Below are positions 26,706 to 35,295 of a stretch of 43,936 nt of DNA, one piece after another. Both the position numbers and the translations under genes were made by a program. This DNA is from Pseudomonas ceruminis (lineage in GTDB: Bacteria; Pseudomonadota; Gammaproteobacteria; Pseudomonadales; Pseudomonadaceae). The notes under the pieces were generated by a model, which was not told the DNA's origin, searched no databases, and saw only the letters and a program-made list of their open reading frames with translations. Numbering within the stretch: the first letter of the stretch is position 1; every line of letters starts with the position of its first letter. The stretch covers positions 1 through 43,936 of the forward strand of contig NZ_BQHW01000036.1 of the NCBI RefSeq assembly GCF_021602025.1. Reading direction: 5' to 3'.

Positions 26706-26776
26706 CATGAACTGGGGCCATAACAAAAAACAGTGCCCGCCTGAGGCACACCTGCATTGTGTGAGGAGAAATCGCG

Positions 26777-27883
26777 ATGACGTCGTACACCTCCGGGAAT
26801 CCAACCCAGAACCGCACAGCACCCCAGTCCATCGGGTTTCTTCTACTGGACAACTTCACGCTGATTTCGCTGGCATCGGCGGTAGAACCGCTGCGCATGG
26901 CCAACCAGCTGTCCGGCCGCGAGCTGTATCGCTGGCACACACTGACGATTGACGGCGGCCAGGTCTGGGCCAGTGATGGCCTGCAGATTACCCCGGACGC
27001 CGCCATCACCCATGCGCCGCCCATAGACACCGTGATCGTCTGCGGTGGCGTGGGCATCCAGCGTTCGGTCACCCGTGAACACGTCACTTGGCTGCAGGCC
27101 CAGGCGCGCCAGTCGCGTCGCCTGGGGGCGGTGTGTACTGGCAGTTGGGCGCTGGCCTGCGCCGGCCTGCTCGACGGCTTCGATTGCAGCGTGCACTGGG
27201 AATGCCTGGCGGCGATGCAGGAAGCCTTCCCGCGGGTCAACATGAGCACGCGCCTGTTCACCCTCGACCGTAACCGCTTCACCAGCTCCGGCGGCACCGC
27301 ACCCCTGGACATGATGCTGCACCTGATCAGCCGCGACCATGGCCGCGAGCTGTCGGCGGCAATTTCGGAGATGTTCGTCTACGAGCGTATTCGCAACGAG
27401 CAGGACCACCAGCGGGTACCGCTCAAGCACATGCTGGGCACCAACCAGCCTAAGTTGCAGGAAATCGTCGCGCTGATGGAGGCCAACCTCGAAGAGCCGA
27501 TCGACCTGGACGAACTGGCGGTGTACGTGTCGGTGTCGCGACGCCAGCTCGAACGGCTGTTCCAGAAGTACCTGCATTGCTCGCCGTCGCGGTACTACCT
27601 GAAGCTGCGCCTGATTCGTGCGCGGCAGCTGCTGAAGCAGACGCCGATGTCGATCATCGAAGTGGCGTCGGTGTGTGGCTTTGTGTCCACGCCGCACTTC
27701 TCCAAGTGCTACCGCGAGTACTTCGGCATTCCGCCGCGTGACGAGCGTGTGGGCTCCAATACTGCCCAGCAGGTGGCCATGATGCCGATCCCGCAGGCCA
27801 TGACCCTGTCGCCGCACAGTGGGCCAATGGCGGCCCTGAGCCAGGCGCGCAACGAGTCGACCTTTGCCAGCGTAAGGCTCTGA
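26777..27883 (+). CDS. gbdR: GbdR: AraC-family activator of glycine betaine/dimethylglycine catabolism
   Basis: 368 residues. Residues 15-200 form a GATase1/DJ-1-like ligand domain (IGFLLLDNFTLISLASAVEP; the elbow VCTGSWALACAG). The AraC helix-turn-helix domain follows (DLDELAVYVSVSRRQLERLF; then VASVCGFVSTPHFSKCYREY). It ends in a Met/Pro/Ser-rich tail. By length, domain order and position next to sdaA-choXWV it matches GbdR, which senses glycine betaine and dimethylglycine and activates the genes for their uptake and demethylation (here choXWV, sdaA and dgcAB). Transcribed from its own apparent sigma-54 promoters. Confidence 0.92.
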   Translation: MTSYTSGNPTQNRTAPQSIGFLLLDNFTLISLASAVEPLRMANQLSGRELYRWHTLTIDGGQVWASDGLQITPDAAITHAPPIDTVIVCGGVGIQRSVTREHVTWLQAQARQSRRLGAVCTGSWALACAGLLDGFDCSVHWECLAAMQEAFPRVNMSTRLFTLDRNRFTSSGGTAPLDMMLHLISRDHGRELSAAISEMFVYERIRNEQDHQRVPLKHMLGTNQPKLQEIVALMEANLEEPIDLDELAVYVSVSRRQLERLFQKYLHCSPSRYYLKLRLIRARQLLKQTPMSIIEVASVCGFVSTPHFSKCYREYFGIPPRDERVGSNTAQQVAMMPIPQAMTLSPHSGPMAALSQARNESTFASVRL

Positions 27884-27896
27884 CACCGCGCCGGGC

Positions 27897-27985
27897 GCTT
27901 CGCGGGCACGCCCGCTCCCACAGGTACTGCAAAGCCCTTGAGCTTTGTGTAATCACTGTGGGAGCTGGCTTGCCGGCGATAGGGT
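27897..27985. repeat. REP pair after gbdR
   Basis: CGCGGGCACGCCCGCTCCCAC at the left faces GTGGGAGCTGGCTTGCCGGC at the right, separated by about 35 nt. It sits between two convergent genes. Confidence 0.75.
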
Positions 27986-28003
27986 CAGTACAGGAAAAAT
28001 GAA

Positions 28004-28261
28004 TCAGGCCCGCGTGTTGAAACTCGCCAGCGCTGGCAACAACTGCTTGTCGATGGCCTGGCGCACCGCCGGCAGAATCGTCGCACTCCCGGTATACATC
28101 TGCTCGACCATACCCTTGAGCGCCCGCGCATTAGGCTCGGTCAGCCCACGCACCACCGCTTCGCAAGCCTGCTCGGCGCTGGCGCCGGCGGGTATCTCGA
28201 AACCGCGCGCGCGCAGGTGGCCTGCCAGGTCGTCCTGATCAATCAAATCCGCATGCATCAT
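28004..28261 (-). CDS. Small conserved hypothetical protein next to gbdR
   Basis: 85 residues (84 if the second Met is used). Acidic and helical, with LIDQDDLAGHLRARGFEIPA, ASAEQACEAVVRGLTE and MVEQMYTGSATILPAVR. No signal, membrane segment or catalytic motif. AAGGAC lies about 8 nt upstream. I do not recognise a domain; a small gene in the same place next to gbdR is also present in other pseudomonads as far as I recall. A regulatory or accessory role in quaternary-amine use is only a guess. Confidence 0.75.
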   Translation of the reverse strand: MMHADLIDQDDLAGHLRARGFEIPAGASAEQACEAVVRGLTEPNARALKGMVEQMYTGSATILPAVRQAIDKQLLPALASFNTRA

Positions 28262-28476
28262 GGCTGTTGTCCTTATCTGCTGCTGTGATCGTCAGCCGAT
28301 TCTGTGACCAACCCTGCGCACCGGCAAGGACAGATTGTCGCCATGGCTGCTTTGGCTAAGAACAGGTCGTTTCCGGCTAAATCCCGGTTCCGGGAAGGCA
28401 GCACACTGGACTCATTCACGGTACCGGAGGGTTTGGTCACCCTCTTTCTCGCACAGTGGATGTTGCTCGCTCTTGG

Positions 28477-28511
28477 CCCCGGATGCTCACGGCTTTCCGG
28501 GGTTATTTTTT
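28477..28511 (+). terminator. Plus-strand Rho-independent terminator with no gene in front
   Basis: CCCCGGA (28477-28483) pairs with TCCGGGG (28496-28502), followed by TTATTTTTT. The T-run lies on the plus strand, while both neighbouring genes are on the minus strand; the T-run also encodes the last Lys codons of the thioesterase gene. A plus-strand transcript from within 28262-28476 would end here. Confidence 0.7.
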
Positions 28512-28973
28512 GAGGCCTATCACACGGCCGATGAACGCTGGGGCCTCCAGGTCCTGCTGCTCGTCCACCAGCCCTTGCAGCAGTGCCACACTGCGTTCGC
28601 CGAAAGGTGCCGAGTTCGGCCCTGCCAGGTCCACATGCAGCAACATCTGCTCGCTGGCCGCCAGCGCCTCGTCGAACCCCGCACGGTGAAGGCTGTGATA
28701 AACGTGCAGGCGCTTGCGGTCGAAACCAATGATCTGGGTGTGCACCCACACCTCAGTGCCGAGCTTCACTTCGTGCAGGTAATTGATGTGCGCCTCGAGC
28801 GTGAACAATGACTGCCCGCTCTGGCCACGGCTGTCGGCATCCAGGCCGATGCGCTCCATCAGTGCATCGGTGGCATAGCTGAAGATCAGCAGGTAATAGG
28901 CATCACGCAGGTGCCCGTTGTAGTCCACCCAGTCCTCCTGGACTGGGGTACGGTAGGTGATCAATGCGGGCAT
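28503..28973 (-). CDS. cdhB: Betainyl-CoA thioesterase (CdhB), hotdog fold
   Basis: 156 residues from MPALITYRTPVQEDWVDYNG; GGAG is 6 nt upstream. An in-frame ATG at 29006 lies inside cdhA and is not used. Single hotdog domain of the 4-hydroxybenzoyl-CoA thioesterase type, with VDYNGHLRDAYYL near residues 13-26 carrying the catalytic Asp, and FTLEAHINYLHEVKLG. In carnitine degradation such an enzyme hydrolyses betainyl-CoA to glycine betaine and CoA after the BKACE step. It is the last gene of the minus-strand caiX-cdhCAB order, 10 bp from cdhA. Confidence 0.85.
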   Translation of the reverse strand: MPALITYRTPVQEDWVDYNGHLRDAYYLLIFSYATDALMERIGLDADSRGQSGQSLFTLEAHINYLHEVKLGTEVWVHTQIIGFDRKRLHVYHSLHRAGFDEALAASEQMLLHVDLAGPNSAPFGERSVALLQGLVDEQQDLEAPAFIGRVIGLKK

Positions 28974-28983
28974 CGGCTTCTCC

Positions 28984-29949
28984 TCAATCACCAAAGGCCA
29001 TGCCATGGCTGGCTTTGCTCTGCTTCACCGCTTCCAGCACCGCCAGCAGGGTGTCGTCACGGTAGCGCTCCAGGGCGGCGATGCTGCGATCACCCAGTTG
29101 CTCCGAGGTGCCGTCCACCACGTCGTCGATCAACTTGTCGGTCAGTTCCGGCGCTGGCAGGTATGTCCAGGGCAGCTTCAGGGCCGGGCCGAACTGGGAC
29201 ATGAAGTGGCGCATGCCAGCGTCACCCCCGGCCAGGGTGTAGGTCAGGAAGGTGCCCATGAATGACCAGCGCAGGCCGGCACCGAAGCGGATGGCATCGT
29301 CGATTTCACCGGTGGTCGCCACGCCGTCGTTGACCAGGTGCAGGGCCTCGCGCCACAGCGCTTCGAGCAGGCGGTCGGCGATGAAGCCGGGCACTTCTTT
29401 GCGCACATGCAGCGGGCGCATACCCAGAGCGGTGTAGATGGTCTTCGCCGCCTCGATGGCTTCAGGCGCGGTACGGTTGCCACCGACGATCTCGACCAGC
29501 GGCAGCAGGTACACCGGGTTGAACGGGTGGCCCACCACGCAGCGCTCGGGGTGGGTGGACGACTCGTAGAACTCGCTGGGCAGCAGGCCTGAAGTGCTGG
29601 AGCCGATGATGGCGTCGGGCTTGGCGGCAGCGCTGATCCGGGCATGCAGGTCGAGCTTGAGGTCCAGGCGCTCGGGCGCGCTTTCCTGGATGAAATCGGC
29701 GTCGCGCACGCAGGCTTCAATGGTACTGACGAACGTCAAACGGTCCTGTGCCGCACCTGGCGCCAGGCCTTGTTTCTCCAAGGCTGGCCAGGCATTGGCA
29801 ATGCGCTTGCGCAGTGCCTGTTCGGCACCCGGTGCTGGGTCCCAGGCCACCACGTCCAGGCCATGGGCCAGGGCGCGGGCGACCCAGCCGCTGCCGATCA
29901 CGCCGCTACCCAGGGCGGCGAAGGTCTTGATCTCGGTAATGAAGGGCAT
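28984..29949 (-). CDS. cdhA: L-carnitine 3-dehydrogenase CdhA
   Basis: 321 residues, 3-hydroxyacyl-CoA dehydrogenase fold. NAD-binding GSGVIGSGW at 14-22, [20 protein letters not shown] and [20 protein letters not shown] (catalytic His in GHPFNP). Oxidises L-carnitine to 3-dehydrocarnitine with NAD+. The neighbours, a BKACE cleavage enzyme and a thioesterase, complete the route to glycine betaine and settle the substrate better than the sequence alone. Confidence 0.92.
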   Translation of the reverse strand: MPFITEIKTFAALGSGVIGSGWVARALAHGLDVVAWDPAPGAEQALRKRIANAWPALEKQGLAPGAAQDRLTFVSTIEACVRDADFIQESAPERLDLKLDLHARISAAAKPDAIIGSSTSGLLPSEFYESSTHPERCVVGHPFNPVYLLPLVEIVGGNRTAPEAIEAAKTIYTALGMRPLHVRKEVPGFIADRLLEALWREALHLVNDGVATTGEIDDAIRFGAGLRWSFMGTFLTYTLAGGDAGMRHFMSQFGPALKLPWTYLPAPELTDKLIDDVVDGTSEQLGDRSIAALERYRDDTLLAVLEAVKQSKASHGMAFGD

Positions 29950-29967
29950 ATCGGTCTCCTGAAAGGG

Positions 29968-30852
29968 TCAGCGGCGCTTGAGGTTCATTTTTTCCCGGCC
30001 TTCTGCCGGGGTCAGCACACGGCCACCCATGCGGGTGATGATTTCGGTCGCGCGCTCCACCAACTGGCCGTTGCTGGCCAGCACACCCCGGTCCAGATAC
30101 AGGTTGTCTTCCAGGCCGACGCGCACGTTGCCGCCCAGCAGCACGGCTTGGGCCGCCATTGGCATCTGCATGCGGCCGATGCCGAAGCCGGCCCAGGTGA
30201 CGTTGGCCGGCAGGTTGTCGACCATCGCTTTCATGGTGGTGGTGTCGGCTGGCGCGCCCCACGGGATGCCCAGGCACAGCTGGAACAGGGGGTCGTCGAG
30301 CAGGCCTTCCTTCATCATTTGCTTGGCGAACCACAGGTGGCCGGTGTCGAAGATTTCCAGCTCGGCCTTCACGCCAAGCTCGGTGATACGTTTGGCGCCG
30401 GCGCGCAACTGCGCCGGCGTGGAAACGTAAATGGCGTTGCCGTCGCCAAAGTTGAGGGTGCCGCAATCGAGCGTGCAGATTTCCGGCAGCAGGGCTTCGA
30501 CGTGGGCCAGGCGCTCTAGCGGGCCGATCAGGTCGGTGCCGGGGCCGAACGCCATAGGCGACTCGCCTGGGCCGATTTCCAGGTCGCCGCCCATGCCGGC
30601 GGTGAGGTTGACGATGATGTCCACATCGGCTTCGCGGATGCGTTCCATGACTTCGCGGTACAGCGCCACGTCACGGCTGAAACGGCCGGTTTGCGGGTCG
30701 CGGACGTGGCAGTGGACCACGGTGGCGCCGGCCTTGGCGGCCTCGACGGCGGATTCGGCGATTTGCTTGGGGGTAACGGGGACCAGGTGGCTCTTGGCGA
30801 CTGTGTCGCCGGCGCCGGTGAGGGCGCAGGTGATGATGACGTCGTGGTTCAT
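29968..30852 (-). CDS. cdhC: 3-dehydrocarnitine cleavage enzyme CdhC (BKACE / DUF849 family)
   Basis: 294 residues, TIM barrel. Zinc ligands in VVHCHVRD (His47, His49), the glycine-rich [20 protein letters not shown] region and C-terminal [22 protein letters not shown] enzymes split beta-keto acids with acetyl-CoA; for 3-dehydrocarnitine this yields betainyl-CoA and acetoacetate. Neighbouring carnitine dehydrogenase and thioesterase genes support this substrate. 18 bp separate it from cdhA. A REP pair lies between it and caiX. Confidence 0.9.
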   Translation of the reverse strand: MNHDVIITCALTGAGDTVAKSHLVPVTPKQIAESAVEAAKAGATVVHCHVRDPQTGRFSRDVALYREVMERIREADVDIIVNLTAGMGGDLEIGPGESPMAFGPGTDLIGPLERLAHVEALLPEICTLDCGTLNFGDGNAIYVSTPAQLRAGAKRITELGVKAELEIFDTGHLWFAKQMMKEGLLDDPLFQLCLGIPWGAPADTTTMKAMVDNLPANVTWAGFGIGRMQMPMAAQAVLLGGNVRVGLEDNLYLDRGVLASNGQLVERATEIITRMGGRVLTPAEGREKMNLKRR

Positions 30853-30885
30853 GGTTGGGTTCCTTTTCAGGTGTGTGGTAGCCCA

Positions 30886-30972
30886 ATCGCCGGCAAGCCG
30901 GCTCCCACAAGGTTCGCGGTGAACCCTGGTGGGCGGTAACTCTGGGGGAGCCGGTTTGCGGGCGATCGGGCC
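30886..30972. repeat. REP pair between caiX and cdhC
   Basis: AATCGCCGGCAAGCCGGCTC on the left and an inverted GGGAGCCGGTTTGCGGGCGA on the right, about 40 nt apart. It lies within a presumed operon, so it may modulate the mRNA between the binding protein and the enzymes. Confidence 0.7.
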
Positions 30973-30975
30973 CTG

Positions 30976-31920
30976 TCAGTTGGCGGTGAGCTTGAGGTTG
31001 TCCGCCGCAGGCTTGCCATCGAAGGTGGTCACACCTTCAAGCCAGCGCGCCTTGTCTTCGGGGTGATCCTTGAGCCACTGGCGGGCCGACTCCAGGGCGT
31101 CCTTGTGGTCAAGCAGCGGTTGCATCATGCGGCTCTCGTCCTCGGCGCTGAAGTTCAGGTTGGCCAGCAGGCGGTGGGCATTGGGGCAGCGTTCGGCGTA
31201 GTCCGGTGCGGTTACCGTCCATACCGTGGCGCGGCCTTCGTCGGGGCCAAGGGCATCCTGGCTGTCGCCCAGGTACACCATGTCGATGTTCACGTTCATC
31301 GGGTGCGGCGCCCAGCCGAAGAACACCACCGCCTCCTTGCGCCGCACGGCGCGGTCGACGGCGGCAAGCATGCCGGCCTCGCTGGACTCCACCAACTGGA
31401 ACTTGCCGAGGCCGAACTGGTTCTTGGCGATCATTGCCTTGATCTGGGTATTGGCGCCCGAGCCGGGCTCGATGCCATAGATCTTGCCGCCCAGCTCTTT
31501 CTCGAACCTGTGAATGTCGGCGAAACTTTTCAGGCCCTTGTCGGCCAGGTATTTGGGAACGGCCAGGGTTGCTCGCGCGTCTTCCAGGCTCGGTTTGTCG
31601 AGCACTTTGACCTGCTTGGCATCGACGAACGGGGTGATGGTCTGGGTCATGATCGGGTTCCAGTAACCCAGGAACATGTCCAGGCGTTTGTCGCGAATGC
31701 CGGCGAAGATGATCTGCTGCGAGGCGCTGGTCTGCTTGGTCTGGTAACCCAGGCCGTCAAGCAGCACCTGGGCCATGGCGCTGGTCGCCATGACATCAGT
31801 CCAGTTGACGACACCCAGGCGCACGTTCTTGCAGGCCGCAGGCTCGGCGGCGAAAAGCGGGGTAGCGGCGATGCTGCTCAAAGCAAGGGTCAACAGGCTG
31901 CGGCGGATAAAGCTGTGCAT
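30976..31920 (-). CDS. caiX: Carnitine substrate-binding protein CaiX
   Basis: 314 residues from MHSFIRRSLLTLALSSIA; a longer in-frame start at 32151 would overlap cdhR and hide the signal peptide. Signal cleavage near residue 24 (LFAAEPAAC). OpuAC-type fold similar to ChoX: GVVNWTDVMATSAMAQVLL, DMFLGYWNPIM, IYGIEPGSGAN and VFFGWAPHPMN. No permease or ATPase gene accompanies it; in P. aeruginosa the carnitine-binding CaiX works with the shared CbcWV transporter, which matches choWV here. Divergent from cdhR. Confidence 0.9.
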   Translation of the reverse strand: MHSFIRRSLLTLALSSIAATPLFAAEPAACKNVRLGVVNWTDVMATSAMAQVLLDGLGYQTKQTSASQQIIFAGIRDKRLDMFLGYWNPIMTQTITPFVDAKQVKVLDKPSLEDARATLAVPKYLADKGLKSFADIHRFEKELGGKIYGIEPGSGANTQIKAMIAKNQFGLGKFQLVESSEAGMLAAVDRAVRRKEAVVFFGWAPHPMNVNIDMVYLGDSQDALGPDEGRATVWTVTAPDYAERCPNAHRLLANLNFSAEDESRMMQPLLDHKDALESARQWLKDHPEDKARWLEGVTTFDGKPAADNLKLTAN

Positions 31921-32065
31921 GGTGGCTCTCCATCGGCAGTACATTTTGTTATTGAGGGCGGCCTCTGCGGGCCGTGTGAATACGCTACGCTGACGCCGCA
32001 GTGATGATGCGCACGCTGGCGACGGGAACTTGCACCCAGGCGACCAGATTATTTGCGAGGGGCAA
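31921..32065. promoter_or_regulatory. caiX / cdhR divergent promoter region
   Basis: 145 bp between the two start codons, where CdhR sites for the carnitine operon are expected. GCGGCCTCTGCGGGCC near 31958-31973 is a short dyad, but no operator can be assigned with confidence. Confidence 0.4.
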
Positions 32066-33013
32066 ATGGCCGAAACGATTGCATTTCTACTCATGCCGGG
32101 CTTTTCAGCCATGGGCTTCATTTCGGCGCTTGAGCCACTGCGGGTTGCCAACCGCTTCGGTGGCCCGCTCTATCGCTGGCAGGTGCTGAGCCTCGACGGC
32201 GGGGCGGTGCAGGCAAGCAACGGCATGTCGGTTAATGCCGATGCTGCGCTCGGTGCAGGTGATCCGGCAGCCATCCTGTTGGTGGTGGCGGGCTTCGAGC
32301 CCCTGGCCCATGTCCGCCAGGCGTTGCCCAAGGCACTGCGTCGCCTGGACCACGAGGGGGTGATCCTGGGGGGGATCGACACGGGCGCCATGGTGCTGGC
32401 CGAAGCCGGCTTGCTCGACGGTTACCGGGCCACGTTGCATTGGGAGGCGCTGGAGGCCTTCAAAGAGCGTTACCCGCGCCTGCACGCAACCCAGGAGCTG
32501 TTCGAGATCGATCGCCAGCGCATTACCTGTGCCGGTGGCACGGCTTCCATTGACCTGATGTTGTTTCTGATCGCACAAACCCACGGCAGTGAACTGGCAG
32601 TGCAAGTCTCAGAGCAATTCGTGCTTGGCCGCATCCGCCAGCGCCAGGACCACCAACGCATGGAAATCGGCGCCCGTTACGGCATCTCCAACAAGAAGCT
32701 GGTACAGGTGATTGGCGAGATGGAAAAGCACATCGAGCCGCCGCTCAGTACGTTGGCGCTGGCGGAAAAGATCAAGGTGACTCGGCGCCAACTGGAACGG
32801 CTATTTCGCCTGCACCTGGATGAAACGCCGAGCAGCTTCTACCTGGCTGTGCGGCTGGACAAAGCGCGCCAGTTGCTGGCGCAGACCGACATGAGCATCA
32901 CCCAGGTCAGCCTGGCCTGTGGTTTCGAGCTGCCCTCGTATTTCGCCCGGCGCTACAAGCTGCGCTTTGGTAAGTGTCCACGTGAAGAACGGCGTTTGGT
33001 AAAGCAGGCTTAG
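32066..33013 (+). CDS. cdhR: CdhR: AraC-family activator of carnitine catabolism
   Basis: 315 residues from the ATG at 32066, preceded by GAGGGG; an upstream ATG at 32030 would add 12 residues. N-terminal GATase1/DJ-1-like domain (FLLMPGFSAMGFISALEPLR; GGIDTGAMVLAEAGLLDGY) and C-terminal AraC domain (TLALAEKIKVTRRQLERLFR; VSLACGFELPSYFARRYKL). It is a paralogue of GbdR in the same architecture. Its place opposite caiX-cdhCAB identifies it as CdhR, which responds to carnitine. Confidence 0.88.
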   Translation: MAETIAFLLMPGFSAMGFISALEPLRVANRFGGPLYRWQVLSLDGGAVQASNGMSVNADAALGAGDPAAILLVVAGFEPLAHVRQALPKALRRLDHEGVILGGIDTGAMVLAEAGLLDGYRATLHWEALEAFKERYPRLHATQELFEIDRQRITCAGGTASIDLMLFLIAQTHGSELAVQVSEQFVLGRIRQRQDHQRMEIGARYGISNKKLVQVIGEMEKHIEPPLSTLALAEKIKVTRRQLERLFRLHLDETPSSFYLAVRLDKARQLLAQTDMSITQVSLACGFELPSYFARRYKLRFGKCPREERRLVKQA

Positions 33014-33022
33014 GCGCCCGGT

Positions 33023-33661
33023 TCACAGCTCTTTTTTCAATACCGCAATCAGTTTTTCGCGATGCTCGCTTTCTACCTGAGCACGTAGAAGGCTGAAGCC
33101 CACCGAGTCGAAGCGGGCACCCAGGTGATCGAACATCAGGTTCAGTCTTTTGGTGGGTGCAATGGGATCGGTAACGCAATGAACGAAAAACAGGATGGCG
33201 ACTGGGACGTTGTCTTCTTCGCAATCCATGACAATGCTCAAGTGCGAGGAGGCGTTGAACACGCTTATGTTGCGCAGGCCGGGATCGCTCCCCGGTGCGG
33301 TATTGGCCTGGTCAACCGCCCTGAAGAAGGGGCCTTGTTCGCGCGGTGGGGGCAGAAACCCGTCGTAAACGTCTTTGAGCGCGGCGCGGCTGGACTCATA
33401 CGTCAATGTTCTTTTCGTATGTTCGTACAGTGTAAAACGTAAAAAACCAAGGCTTTCGAGGACAACCCCGAACCACGCTTGAGCGGCTGTTTCCATCGAG
33501 TAGCGGTCGCTTGCCTTTTGCAAGGCGTAACGCATGCACAGTTGCAAGTCCTCGAACGTGTCCACTGTCAGCCACGGCGCAGGTGCAACTTTCAAGGGTA
33601 CGTCAAAGAGTTGGGGGGAGAGTGTTGTTGTATCCGTGGGGGAGGGGCTGTCCGTGCTCAT
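33023..33661 (-). CDS. Hypothetical protein of unknown family
   Basis: 212 residues from the ATG at 33661 (a TTG two codons upstream is less likely). Cytosolic by appearance: no signal or membrane helix. A Ser/Thr/Pro-rich first 30 residues precedes a mixed alpha/beta body with FEDLQLCMRYALQKASDRYS, AAQAWFGVVLESLGFLRFTL, SSHLSIVMDCEEDNVPVAIL and a C-terminal charged helix. I recognise no domain. It follows the 230-residue unknown gene on the same strand, so they probably form a pair, converging on cdhR. Confidence 0.75.
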   Translation of the reverse strand: MSTDSPSPTDTTTLSPQLFDVPLKVAPAPWLTVDTFEDLQLCMRYALQKASDRYSMETAAQAWFGVVLESLGFLRFTLYEHTKRTLTYESSRAALKDVYDGFLPPPREQGPFFRAVDQANTAPGSDPGLRNISVFNASSHLSIVMDCEEDNVPVAILFFVHCVTDPIAPTKRLNLMFDHLGARFDSVGFSLLRAQVESEHREKLIAVLKKEL

Positions 33662-33693
33662 CTTCAACTGTTCCCTGGAAACGTTCGAGCATC

Positions 33694-33730
33694 AAGGCCG
33701 GGCCTGGAAACTTACCCAATGCCCGGCCTT
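33694..33730. other. 10-bp stem-loop between the two unknown genes
   Basis: AAGGCCGGGC (33694-33703) and GCCCGGCCTT (33721-33730), perfect stem with a 17-nt loop and only a short T-run. It may be a weak terminator or processing site between the two genes. Confidence 0.6.
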
Positions 33731-33736
33731 TGCTAT

Positions 33737-34429
33737 TTAGATGGCAAGGAAGTCGGCAATATCGTTGGCCAGCTTGTCTTCCACAATCTTGCGCGCGCTG
33801 TCGAAGTGACGAACGCTGAACGTACCCTGTTGCGAAGCACGGTAGACGCGCGTCGAAGACTTGTCGATCACCCGGGTCAGGGCGCCATCGCGGTCGATTT
33901 GCGAGTCATAGCTGGCCTGGAAGCTGGTCATGTGCATGGCCGGCAGACCTTGTGGGGTCATTTCGCACTGGGCAACCACGAAGTTGCTGGATTTGCCGGA
34001 TTCGCTGTGGCTGTGCTTTTCCAGGTGGGCGCGGATTTCCGGCTTTTCCACCACGATTTGCATGGTGCGCTTGGCACAGGCCGAACGGCGAGGGTCGCGG
34101 TTGACGCTGATGGTGAGCACTTTGGTTATCAGGTTGGCCAGGGTCAGGTTGTCTTCATCGATGGCTTCTTCTGCGTGTGCTGCACCGGTGAGGGTCCAGC
34201 CAAACTTGCTCAGGCCATCGTTGTAGAAGTTGTACCACTCGCGCTGCTGAGTTTCTTTGTCGAACTTCTTGTTGGCAATTTCGGTCATCAAGCGCATGCC
34301 GGCCAGGATATCTTCTGCAATGTGGCCAGGTACGTCATCGGCAAAAATACAGATGGTCTGGCCCGTGGCGGCAACGCGCTCTTTACCTTCCTGGCGGATC
34401 TTTTCAATTTCGTTTTTGATATCGGTCAT
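33737..34429 (-). CDS. Hypothetical protein of unknown family
   Basis: 230 residues from MTDIKNEIEKIRQEGKERV, with AGGAG 9 nt upstream; an in-frame ATG at 34459 is less likely. Soluble and charged. Notable segments: ICIFADDVPGHIAEDILAGM, the aromatic-rich EWYNFYNDGLSKFGWTLTG, NLITKVLTISVNRDPRRSAC and a C-terminal SVRHFDSARKIVEDKLANDI. No domain recognised, no signal peptide, no obvious catalytic motif. It leads a two-gene minus-strand unit with the 212-residue unknown. Confidence 0.8.
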   Translation of the reverse strand: MTDIKNEIEKIRQEGKERVAATGQTICIFADDVPGHIAEDILAGMRLMTEIANKKFDKETQQREWYNFYNDGLSKFGWTLTGAAHAEEAIDEDNLTLANLITKVLTISVNRDPRRSACAKRTMQIVVEKPEIRAHLEKHSHSESGKSSNFVVAQCEMTPQGLPAMHMTSFQASYDSQIDRDGALTRVIDKSSTRVYRASQQGTFSVRHFDSARKIVEDKLANDIADFLAI

Positions 34430-34581
34430 TTCAATTGACTCCTGGTAGTGAAGACACAAGGGGACCTCGTTATCGAGGCTGCCCGCTCACTATCGGGAAT
34501 TTACGTTCACCGTATCAGCAGTCTGTATTTCCTCAGGCGTAGCCGGTTTCCTCGTAAGTACTTTTTGCACCGCCGCTTTTA

Positions 34582-35010
34582 TCAATCTTCCGGTGCAGGT
34601 TCTTCGTCGCTCTGCGGGCCAAGGCTGCGCAGGTATTCCGACCGCTCATCGCTGTGTTGCGCAATGCAGGTATTCCAGGCGGTTGGGAACGCCGCGCTAC
34701 CGGGTTTCTCTGTGTAGGTTTCGACTTTGCAGTCGGCATCGCGCAGTTGGGTCCAGAGCTTTTGAGCCGCAGCCAGACGCGCGCTGACGTCCGCCACCTT
34801 GTTCGCCTCACCGGGATATTGATCGCGCAGGCGCTGGATCAGGTCGTCGTAAGTGGCCTTGAGCTCGCGATCGGCAGTCTGCTGGTTGAAGGTTGCGCAG
34901 GCTGCGGCTTGCTGGTCGGTGTCGACGTTGTCGCAAGGCGTGCTGTCTTCCTCGCTGGCCTGGGCGCCCAGTGCCACGACCATCAATACCATCCATGCCG
35001 TTGATTTCAT
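34582..35010 (-). CDS. Secreted LprI/DUF1311-like protein
   Basis: 142 residues from MKSTAWMVLMVVALGAQA, with AAGGAG upstream; the longer frame to 35067 lacks a signal. Signal peptide cleaved near residue 18. The mature part has four Cys (CDNV, CATF, CKVE, CIAQ) at the spacing seen in the LprI/DUF1311 domain, and NQQTADRELKATYDDLIQRL plus AAQKLWTQLRDADCK, typical of the family. Some members inhibit lysozyme; here this is only a family-level hint. Periplasmic. Acidic C-terminal tail (SDEEPAPED). Confidence 0.85.
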   Translation of the reverse strand: MKSTAWMVLMVVALGAQASEEDSTPCDNVDTDQQAAACATFNQQTADRELKATYDDLIQRLRDQYPGEANKVADVSARLAAAQKLWTQLRDADCKVETYTEKPGSAAFPTAWNTCIAQHSDERSEYLRSLGPQSDEEPAPED

Positions 35011-35295
35011 CGTTTTTCTCCTTAGCAGGCGGACGAATCGCAGGGATTCTCGCTCAGCGAAGGGCAATGCGGTAGCTCTGCGATGAAATGTTCATCAAAC
35101 GCCTGCGAGCGACCTTAACGCGACTGGCTCGCATCTGTGCGGCCCCTGTGCCAGAGCCTGATATCGCCCATTGACGCTTTCGGCAAACCCCCTGTCGTTT
35201 TTGCATCGGGGCGCCTCGGGCCGCAGGCATATGCTGGCCCCAAAGCGCCGGCAGAAGGTTTGGCGCGACCCAACTCAATAAAAGGGGACAGCCTG

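Larger units (their letters stand above)
26352..26776. promoter_or_regulatory. gbdR upstream region
   Basis: 425 bp without a gene: a REP element (26363-26394), a 7-bp hairpin CTCCATT/AATGGAG near 26415-26430, then an AT-richer stretch and the tandem sigma-54 boxes. The ribosome binding site GGAG is at about 26764. Confidence 0.55.
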
